Assembly: GCF_041381155.1 (NCBI RefSeq)
Contig: NC_091134.1
Coordinates: forward strand, 31,501,540 to 31,565,539
From: Argopecten irradians
Lineage: Eukaryota; Mollusca; Bivalvia; Pectinida; Pectinidae
Length of the DNA: 64,000 nucleotides
Reading direction: 5' to 3'
Notes under the pieces: model-generated
Databases searched by the model: none
Told to the model about the DNA's origin: nothing
Seen by the model: only the letters and a program-made list of their open reading frames with translations
Shown: one piece after another, positions 19,431-29,361 of the stretch
Numbering within the stretch: position 1 is the stretch's first letter
Layout: each line of letters begins with the position of its first letter
Position numbers and translations under genes: made by a program

Positions 19431-21812
19431 ATAGTATTGAAATCACTATACGGAGTAAGGAATACGGCTCATATGGTAATGCATTTAATTATTACAGAAA
19501 AAAAACCTTTTAACAAGTTCAAAGCTCAATTCTATAGCATGATATATACAATAAGATAGTTTCTAGAATGTAAACATGCCGTTGTTTGTATATTTTAAGT
19601 CATACCTCCGGAGATCGAGACGTCATAGTTTGACAGCCCGGGACTATGACATAATGGAAGGTGAGACATATCGTGCCGAAACTATATCATTTCACGATAT
19701 CATTATCATCATTCTTTATTCCTAAAAAATGAGATTGTATAACAGAAAAAATATCGATAATTGATATAAAATAGAGATCAAATTTTGAAAGTCTCATATC
19801 CTAAACAACATATCAATGTTTTTTTGCTGGGGTGTATCCACCCTGACACATTAAAGAATCATTACATATTTTTAGCGTTAAAATTAATTTGTACTACTTT
19901 TGAAGTAAATAACCTGTTTAACAGAATTCGTAGGAATTTTAGAAGTGTCTCTCTGGTTCCGAAAGCAAAACCACATAACATTGTAAAAATAGTTTTGTTG
20001 GCTTCTCCGATAATGACATTCAATGGTTGTGCATATATTATATGAAACCCACATGAAAACTAAAATAAGTAAGTGATTTAATGTGGTGAAATACTATGCA
20101 GCTAACCACCTACGTCCGTGATAATGAATAAAGAAAATTCGTTTTTATCGTTTGGTAAATAACCAATATAATGTGAGATTTTTTATTTAGGAAATAACAG
20201 CTTACCTTTTACGTAATATTTCAATAAATATGAATTATAGTGTATTTTTTATTCCCTAAAGAATAGAAGGATTTTTTATCTAGAATATTATAACTATACT
20301 AATACTATTCAAACTATTCCAAAACAGTAGTTACTGGCAAAGTCATAATGTATTGATGTCGAATAAAACATGTCCATAAAATTTGAGATTAGTGTTCTTT
20401 CAGAGTAATCCATTTTTTTCTAGTGTTAGGATAAAATTGAAAAGATCAGATTTTACATTAAGTAAATTAATATATTATAAATTCAACTTTTCTGAAGGAG
20501 CGTATCCAAACAGTTATAAACACCAAAAATGATTTAATTTTCAATTCTGAATATAAGTTTAAGTAGTTGTTCGCAATTTCAATAATAAGATATTTTTCAC
20601 AGTTGTTTAATATTATTTTCTGTAAAATCTAGGCAAATATTTTCATATGGCAACTGGTCTTCACATAAATAAAATTGATTCCACGGGCTTATTATTTTGA
20701 AGGAAGCTTCTGACATATTTCAGCTTTATTCTAGTATATTTTATGGCAACAGTACCAGTAAATTGTATGCAAAAAAGATATAATTCAATACATAAGAATT
20801 GGTTTTTCTAAGCAAGCGATAATACCCGGCATTTAAATACGCTAACGTATATACCCTGCTTTATTCGTATGAACAAATTGATATGTGTATATCATGTGCA
20901 TGTACATCTATTCGTTTCTCTGGGTTACCCAGCTGGTATAAATGTCAGCTAACTAGCTTAATAATTGCACATTATTTATAGAATCAATTACTAACTTCTA
21001 TTTCTATTTTATCGCTGATTGTAATATCACATAACTTAAGATGTTTTACCTGGTCAACATGATAAGTAAGCATAACACTACTCCGAACCACTTAATGTTC
21101 CTCTAACATTATACTTGCTGCCATTCCTGTTGAGACCGGTTGCTATGCGATGGCAGTTAAATATAACGTTTAAACGAGATTTCGAATGACGTTTTATTCC
21201 TCCTTAATTCCGTTACTTTTAAAATTATTATAAAAAAAAAATATTCACACATTTTATATTCGAGTAGAATACAAAATGATAAAGTTTAGGTAAATAAGAG
21301 CTTTTTAGGTTATATATAGCTACACGAAATAGTGACTTGGCGTTTATATTGAAATATGCATATTTTGAGCCACGTCATATATACATGTAATGAAACTGCA
21401 TTTATTGCAAATATAATGTGATCGATAACTCTAAAGGCAAAATATTACTGATGTGTATACCAGTCTGATAAGCATGTTCGCCAAATCGATCCAAGGACCT
21501 GTCTATTCAAATTGACGTGGCGGACATTTTCCATTTATTGGCCCCTAAAGTTATCGGTGTTGCTATTGCTGGGTAGGAATAGAACAGTCTTTAACAAATT
21601 AAAAGAGATAGTGATAAAGTCCATAATATAACGCATTAGTTTGAAGGCTTTATAATACAGTAATGCTCAAGGATCAGAATCACTGACTTTTTATTGGATA
21701 TCATAATTTTTTACTATTATTAGTATAATGTATCAGTAAATCGAAATTAAATACACTTTTCATAAAAAAAGAAGGAAACGAGCATGGCCGGAAAAAAGCA
21801 ATGCAATATATT
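19431..21812. other. No gene seen
   Basis: AT-rich spacer; no exon, RNA gene or clear repeat recognised. Confidence 0.45.
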
Positions 21813-22118
21813 TAAGCATTAAACTATCTTCCTATGGCGTATTCCGTCTTTGCATATTTCAGAGTTAGCTCCCTTGCGAGTAGGTATCGATTGTTACGTC
21901 ATTATTTTGTGAGCGCAATTCACATCGTTTTCTCCGAAACGTATGGCGTTACGCTCGCAAACACATGACGTCACAATCAATACCTACCCGCAAGTGCAGA
22001 TAACTCTGTAATATGCAAATTCGGAATATAGGTGCCAGAGCTTTGCAGACAATCTTCACAATGCGCGCTAGCGCATTATGAGATGATTGTTTGCCATAGG
22101 AAGATAGTTTAATGCTTA
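21813..22118. mobile_element. Palindromic MITE, copy 1
   Basis: Outer arms TTAAGCATTAAACTATCTTC (21812 on) and its inverse ending at 22118 enclose an inner inverted repeat: TTTGCATATTTCAGAGTTAG and CTCTGTAATATGCAAA with GGTAGGTATCGATTGTTACG between. A GCGCGCTAGCGC hairpin lies in the right part. The inner element recurs at 60321-60485. Confidence 0.7.
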
Positions 22119-22347
22119 TATTTACAATATCAACTCATTTTAGGGTCTCTTGCATTGACTTTGTTTAAGCTAGACCAGGAAAATCGTTTATCAGCGACGA
22201 TTTAATCCACGAGATAGAACAGCCATTTTGACGGTGATCAGTTGACGTCACTACGTCAACACATTAGTGACGTCATAATGGTCACGTCTTAGGTGTCAGT
22301 TATATAGGATTATGTGTTTTGTTTTTTTTATGAAAATTAGAAAAATA
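22119..22347. other. Spacer with CRE-like sites
   Basis: Contains GTTGACGTCACTACGTCAAC and TAGTGACGTCATAATGG at about 22240-22280, probably a MITE remnant. No gene. Confidence 0.4.
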
Positions 22348-22540
22348 CATTCAATTCATATATATACATCGTCGTATATGAGTGTCACAATTTTTAAATA
22401 TAATTTAGTAGACCTTAAAATAATTTTTATTTTCATTAATTATTCAATTCATATATATACATTAGAATAATTAATGAAAATAAAAATTATTTTAAGGTCT
22501 ACTAAATTATATTTAAAAATTGTGACACTCATATACGACG
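22348..22540. repeat. Perfect 73-bp inverted repeat with copied loop
   Basis: Arms 22370-22442 and 22468-22540 are perfect inverses (CGTCGTATATGAGTGTCACA outermost). The 25-nt loop contains ATTCAATTCATATATATACA, which also stands immediately before the left arm (about 22349-22369). AT-rich, non-coding. Confidence 0.9.
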
Positions 22541-23008
22541 AGAAACGAGATTAATGGAACAGCTGGATGACAAAGTCGTTCACAACGTCACGTTTTCAAG
22601 CTTCCGCCTTCCGGTCGACCTTTTTTTTTGCAAATGACAAACGATAAGCAAGATATATAGTTAAAATAAGATGTGATTGACTTATTACAGTAAACTTTAG
22701 TTGATTCTATATCAAGAAACAACACATTAAAGATTATACATTAAAAAATTGTGGGGGCCTATTATTTCATTGATATGAAACTGACGTGATGTTTGAAATC
22801 AGCTAATCGATGCACGAGAATCGTTGTATTCATAGTGTATTCATAGTGTATTCATAGGCAAATGTTTGTTTTCGTCAGTTGGTTGATTCATATAGTGCCG
22901 AAACACTCAGGATGTAAATATACCGTCATATACCTCACTTTGTCATGGTTAGTTTATATAGTATATATATATAAGTAAAAAAGAACCATGTCCATGTGAT
23001 GGTTTCCA
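22541..23008. other. No gene seen
   Basis: Spacer with a TATTCATAGTG triple repeat near 22830-22855. No feature recognised. Confidence 0.45.
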
Positions 23009-26000
23009 TATACATAAAAAGAAAACACAACTATAAAATAGTTTTTTCCTCCCTAGCGCTTTCTCGGCTTGGAAGAAAACAGGCATATTGGAATTACCTT
23101 AAAAATATAAATACAGCAGCAATCTACAATGCTTGGTTGGGACAGCAAAATCCTGCAATACCAAGAAAATTCAGACCCAAAAGTATTCCTCATGAAGAAA
23201 ATGAAGACAGAGAAATCAGAATCAGTACTGCGATATGCCAAACAGAAGCTGATATCAAACCCATGACAAACAAGGCGAATAAATTTAATGGAAAAGTGCT
23301 TGAGTTCGATGAAAACATGAGGAACGTGATTAAAATAACAAGCGAAAAGGGACATTTTCAGTCGCAGGTTGCAGAATTAGTTATCTCAAAATGGGAGACA
23401 GAATGCGCCTCCGAGGAACACCATTCCGCAAATATATGGAACAAAAGGAAAGAGTGGTGCAATGAATATGTGGACAACTACGGGACTAATTTAGTGTCGA
23501 GCAAAGAAACGACACCTTTGCGTCAACAACAACAAAAGGATCAGAAACTACGTAGAATGACTGTAAAAGATAGACTAGATACAACAGCAGAACCGGAAAG
23601 TCCACTTTTTTATCCCGATGCTGTTAAATCACCATCTCCAAGGCTTAAGCAACGTAATAATACGGGATTAAAAAAACACAAAGAACCGGCGAAGAATACA
23701 TGTACTACACCAGCATCTAAAAGAATCCTTCGACCAAGGAAAAAAATAGAGAATTCACCGCCATTGTCGCTTCCGGTTACAACAGATGGTACGACATATA
23801 TTGGTAGAATTTCGCGACGTTCTTTCATCAAATGAAAGGCGGGGGAAAACCAGGACTCATTGACTGAACAGGTACTACCAAAAGTTATCAATTTGTCAAC
23901 GCGCAGTTTAACGGAACATGAAATTAATTTGCTTTAAAAAGGTCTTAAATTTTGTCCTACTCCAAAATCAGATAAGAAAGAATTAGAATGCGATGTTTTG
24001 CGATTTTGTAGACAACTTAGATTAGAAGAAAAATATTTTTCTGACAATTACGATCAGTCCACAGAAAATTTACCACTTGTGAGAAATAAGTCTACTTATA
24101 ATCCACCTAAATGTGACGATATTGTTTTAGAAGAAACTATATCTAGACTAAAGAAACATCCGCTTCCTATACAAAATAGAAAAAGTAATTTGTCTTATCA
24201 ACTAAGAAAAGCACAAGAAAATTTAGCACAAGACAAGACAATAATTATTAAGGAGGTTGATAAGGATGGCGCTGTTGTTGTCATGGATACTGACTACTAT
24301 GCTAAAAAGATTAGGGAAATGTTATCCAACGAAGAATTTTATAACGAATGTAATTCTGAACAGGATGAGATGACTTTTAAACAAATTGTAAACTTGGTTA
24401 ACAGAGAAGGCGGTGAACTTCTTAAAGAGGAAATAGATTACTTAACAAATTTTTCATTTAAAACTAGTTACTTTTATGGTTTCCCAAAGATTCATAAAAG
24501 CAGTCAAATTGCTAATGCTATAAATAAACAAAACGCTGAGTATATTACTATACATTGTCCAACTGACTTAAAATTCAGACCTATAGTCGGTGGATCTAAT
24601 AGCGTTACACAACGTCTAAGTCATTTTTTAGATATCATTTTAAAACCACTTTGCCCTACAGTACCGAGTTTTGTTAAAGACGATTTTGACTTTTTAACAA
24701 GGTTATTAAAAAAAGGTTGTACCAGGTAGCAAATTGATTTCGTTTGATGTGGTTAGTTTATATACAAACATTCCTACCGAACTTGGTTTAAAAGCAGTCA
24801 GTTTTTGGCTAGAACCTGCTTTAATTCACAATCGAGTAAGTAAAAACTTTTTTTGAAGCTTTGAAAATAGTTTTGAATAGAAATGTGTTTTATTTCGATA
24901 ATTCATATTATCGGCAATGTAAAGGTACAGCGATGGGGACAAAGGTTGCCCCTACGTATGTTACTTTGGTTCTTGGTTACCTAGAGGAAATGCTTTACAG
25001 AAACATCGGGAAAATAGACAATGAACAAGCTGAGTATTTAAGAAGGAATTTCATCAGATTTTTAGATGATTGTTTTATAATCTGGCAATCAGATAAAGAT
25101 GTAAATACATTATTTCAAGAACTTAATAAGCTACATCCTGATATACAGTTCACAATGGATTCTAGTACAGTAAAACTACCGTTTTTGGATATATCTGTAC
25201 ATATTAAAAATGGTGAAATCACTACTGACTTGTATTGTAAGCCGACGGATTCGCATAACTATCTTGATTTTTATTCAAATCATGCAAGCCATGTAAAGCT
25301 AAATATCCCCTTTAATTTAGCGTCCCGTCTAATCACAATCGTAAGTGATAAAACTATTTTAGCTAAACGCTTAGATAACTTCGTTTTTTATCTGCGCAAA
25401 CAGCATTATCCACAAGAAGTTATAGATTATGGAGTTGAAAGAGCAAAAAAAGAAGGACCTATTCATTTAAGGAAACCGAATAAAATGTGGAATCCAAAAG
25501 TAATATAATACCTTTTGTCAGTACTTTTAATCCAAACAACTACGATATTTTTCCTATTGTAAAAGGTTGTGAAGATTACATGAAAAATAGCGACAGAATG
25601 AAATTGATTTTATCTAACAAGAAAATAATAAATTGCAAGCGTCAACCTAAAAACCATAAACGTATTTTATGTGCGTCAAAATTTGATTCGAAAATTCAAG
25701 ATACTTCTGTCACTAAATGTATGCAAAAGCGTTGCAAAACATGTGATATTATTATAGAGTGTAAAAATTATACATTCAAAAATGGTTTTAATTTCAAAAT
25801 TAAAACTAATATACATTGTACATCCAAAAATGTCATATACGCACTTATTTGTAGCAAATGCTCAGATTTTTATATTGGTCAGGCAGGAATGGAATTGAGA
25901 AAGAGAGTTACATTACACCAACAACAAACCAAAACAGACCATCTCAGATATTTAACAGTAAACGAACATTGTCATATGTGTGCTAATGATAACTTTTTTA

Positions 26001-26122
26001 TTTTACCAATATATCAAATGTCTAATTCAGATCTTTTAAAAAGAGAAAATAAAGAAATGTATTTCATTCAACTTATGAAACCTGTGCTAAATTCAGAACG
26101 GGACAAAGGAACTTCATATTAG
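22996..26122 (+). pseudogene. Penelope-like polyprotein (RT + GIY-YIG), broken
   Basis: Reading frame in order: N-terminal region 22996-23835; after TGA 23833 the frame continues unchanged through TAA 23935 (in the family's LL-x-KGL-x-FCPTP motif) to 24729; a shift near 24720 and another in a T-run near 24855; a third near 25500. RT motifs: IIKEVDKDGAVVVMD, KFRPIVGG, SFDVVSLYTNIP, CKGTAMGTKVAP, FLDDCFIIW (Asp-Asp catalytic pair), LPFLDIS. The endonuclease part (about 25485-26119) has paired Cys, then VIYALICSKCSDFYIGQAG and RKRVTLH, the GIY-YIG core. The family reverse-transcribes at chromosomal nicks made by its nuclease. Several breaks are in homopolymers, so assembly error is a partial alternative. 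Confidence 0.88.
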
Positions 26123-26340
26123 TTTTTATTTTGTCCTCATGTTTTTGTTAGTTTCTTCCAGAACCATTCACAATATCTTTATGTACCATGTTATGACGTA
26201 ATCTTACTATGACGTCATTGTACTATGACGTCATGTTTTACAAATAAAAGAATTCAAACCCCTGAAGACCGGCATGAGCCGAGAAAGCGCTAGGGAGGAA
26301 AAAACTTTTTATAGTTGTGTTTTCTTTTTATGTATATATA
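23009..26340 (+). mobile_element. Penelope-like retroelement (degenerate)
   Basis: Bounded by near-perfect inverted repeats of about 60 bp (23009-23069 and 26277-26337) containing CCTCCCTAGCGCTTTCTCGG and its inverse, plus an AAAAGAAAACACAACTATAA segment. Penelope-like elements are known to carry terminal repeats in direct or inverted order. The coding strand is plus: N-terminal region, reverse transcriptase, GIY-YIG endonuclease. Stops and frameshifts show it is dead. Confidence 0.88.
26259..26295 (+). ncRNA. Hammerhead-ribozyme-like motif in Penelope terminal repeat
   Basis: Pattern: stem I CCC (26259-26261), core CUGAAGA (26262-26268), helix II CGGC-AUGA-GCCG (26270-26281), GAAA (26283-26286), tiny palindromic helix III AGCGCU, UA, then stem I GGG (26293-26295). 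The predicted cleavage is after A26292. Penelope-like terminal repeats are known to hold hammerheads with very short helix III that may act as dimers. The C/A pair at the base of helix II is imperfect. The left terminal repeat keeps only the 3' half. Confidence 0.6.
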
Positions 26341-26417
26341 TATATACTTAAACTTTTAAAAGACGTTGTGCAAAAGTAGATATTCAGAATAAAAGATATC
26401 AACACGGCATTCCTTTT

Positions 26418-26455
26418 CGCTAACGTTTTCAGGCCTTTCAGGCCATCTTCAGGCG
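26418..26455 (-). ncRNA. Second hammerhead-like motif, opposite strand
   Basis: Read on minus: stem I CGC, core CUGAAGA, helix II with GGCC arms around UGAAA, then GAAA, palindromic AACGUU, UA and GCG closing stem I. The layout is identical to the motif at 26259-26295 but the sequence differs, so it probably marks the end of another Penelope-like element in opposite orientation. No RT remains beside it. Confidence 0.55.
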
Positions 26456-26636
26456 ATTGTTTATTTACTTTAGCTTAGATACAAGATGACGTCATAGTAA
26501 ATGATGACGTCATAATAGACAATACTCGCAGGGGAGGTAACGGTATTGTCAGTAAATATAGGTACAGGTATCACTTTATTATTAAATTATTATAACTAAT
26601 CAATAATGAACATATTAAAGACCATTCAATAATGGT

Positions 26637-26671
26637 TTAAATATATATATATATATATGTGTGTGTATGTG
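26637..26671. repeat. AT/GT microsatellite
   Basis: (AT)n followed by GTGTGTGTATGTG. Confidence 0.85.
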
Positions 26672-28944
26672 AAAAAAATTCAATAAGTGTTTTTATTTTT
26701 TTTTTACTTTACTTTATACTGTTATACTGAAGATATGTATAGTACTTGTCACCCGAACTCCGATTCACAGATTTCCTTGATTCTTTTTTCGCTTCCGTTG
26801 AAAGAATATGTATATATGCACATTCATGTACGTGTAGTTTTATGTTCTTGGAACTGTTGAGTACTTTCATTAATCCCTGTTTTTGGAACTGTTGACTTCC
26901 TTATTACATAACTATTTAACGCACGATGTTTCATCGCGGTCTATTAGTAACTCTTTTCAAAAGAATGACCCTGGGGTTAAACACAATGAATACCTATGAT
27001 ATCATATATTTGTTTAATTAGAATTGTTTTTCAAATAGTCACATTCCTGTGGAATACCATTCCATATATTCATTTCATTTTTTTCCAAAATGACCGCCAT
27101 AATTGAAGAATTACTCATATGGGTGTGGGTGGTACATGTGACTCTTGATACAATCTTAAATGCTATACATTTGTAAAAGACTCGGTGATCATAATGCTTC
27201 ATATATAGACTGGACTGTGCGAAGATATAAATATTCAACAATTACACATGTTTCTTTTATATAGTATGTAATATCTGGTGGCGATATCTTAAAAGATCAA
27301 TGCGTGAATGCAGTATAGCCGTCAAGAGAGAATAGACCAGTTGTGTTAGAGGGAAAAGTGAAAATAAGATAGTCACAAGTTCGTGTTTTCTTGGCCAACA
27401 AAAGACAGCATATGTATGAATAACGTAAAATAGCGAACAGGCACATAAATAATATTTGATACAAACACTGACCGAAAGATATGTTTGACAGATCGTGAAA
27501 TTCGACTACATTAGTTAGCGCTTAAACCATATATATTATTTAATTAAATTTATATATAATTTGAAGTTAAATCTTATTAGACTGAGCAATCTTTAAAAAA
27601 CTTTTGGTAACACTATATGCATCTTTTAAAAATATAATCTGTTAGGTTTTTCTATTATCCAGAGGCTTTATAATTAAATAGGTTTCGTAAACAGGTAAAC
27701 AGGTTTCGTTTTTAACAGCCAAAATCAAAATTTTAAAAATTATCCACTGTATATATAGAGTTCATGTAGGTGCTCTAGATGTGGAATTGTATGCATTTAC
27801 ACACAATGCCACACACATGTATACTGAATGGGTTTCCCATATATTTCTATTTTTAAATCTTGGAACTTTTCAGTTGTAACGTCCGAACAACCGACCTGCT
27901 TTATCATGACCCTATTTGAGCGGCAAATTAGTATTCTCAGTACGAATTTGAAAGTTTGATAATGATTAATAATAGATTAAACATTAATAAACCAGTATAA
28001 ATTAGAAATCATGATATCCATAAGTGCTAAAATACAGTGTACGTTATAAGACAAATCTGTTCTGCAATATGTTGTCTCGGTTTATAAACTATTTGCTTGG
28101 GGTAAAACAATATTAACATTTTAGTACATATATACAGTGTACTTGGCTCTTATGTTTAACTTATTAATGTCATACGCTTTCCTACGTGATGTGAATAAAG
28201 CAAAGAAGCTGATATATGCATGCATATTTTCTCAACGTAAAATAGGATCAAACAAGTTTGGAATCGTGTTAATCGATTGAGTTAAAAGTATCTTTAAAAA
28301 TGGTTCTAATTAAATATATATGAATTTCCACATAATATCAAATATCCAATCAACCATTCAAAATACCCTATAGAAAACCGAACAATATTATAATCTACAA
28401 ACGAAATAAGATATGTTATAAATATATTATCAGCAAACTGTGCCAATATTATACTGACAAATAAAAACAGAATTATCAGTATCGTTATTGAGGTAGTGAT
28501 TAAAAAAATCTAATTAGTTAACATCATCCTTATGAAAAAGCTAGTAAATCTCTTGAATGAGTCGCAGAACTAAAGACATTAGTAACACACAAAGAAGAAA
28601 TTGACCTGACGAAATAATTATATATATCTTGTTATTTCCAACGCTAAAGAAGAAGTTGACCGCAATTGGGATTTCTAACGCTTAAAATAATGATTAACAT
28701 AACAATGTGACCCTATGACATGATATTACACACCCTCTTGTTAAATACTTAAATCACACCCCTCTGCATTCCAATATGTCATGTGACACTGGCGATAGCA
28801 GTGAGTAAATATGAAATAAGAAATGTAAAAAGACAACATACCATATGGCTGGTAAAATCCGATTTGTGCCAACCATTTATATACATTAGTTAATAAAGGA
28901 AAATCTATTTATAGCTACACGCAAACTTGGGATTTCCAAAACAT
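26672..28944. other. No gene seen
   Basis: AT-rich spacer; short ORFs only, none with domain signatures. Confidence 0.45.
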
Positions 28945-29035
28945 GTAGGGATTCCATTGGCTGCGAGTGGCATCAAACAGCTGAGCTGTCCCTCACTGGG
29001 ACCGGGGCTGACTGGGACCGGCGCTGGTGGGGCCC
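28945..29035. repeat. GC-rich repeat block
   Basis: GGGATTCCATTGGCTGCGAG is followed by AAACAGCTGAGCTGTCCCTC and GGACCGGGGCTGACTGGGAC. The GC-rich part is inverted relative to copies at about 39400-39467 and 44770-44838, whereas the GGGATTCC part is in the same orientation as at 44840. A rearranged repeat end. Confidence 0.6.
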
Positions 29036-29361
29036 GTAAAGATAGATAACTCGTCTATACTTAGAACAATTCATTCATTTTATTCCGTAGGCCTTTCGAC
29101 CTATAGGTGAAAATAACAACATGTATTTATCAATTGCAACGTACCAATCCATATAAGGAGAGTGATCAACAAATATTGGAATATTACATAGGTTCATAAT
29201 AATAATAATAATATTCATGTAGTAAAATAATATATTATGAATTCAATGCGAGACAGTTGACAGATTTCAAACTCAAATCTAATAAATGAAAGATAATTAA
29301 CAAGGACACTTATATATATATATTACATTTGTTATATACTAAATATATATTAATAAGGCTT

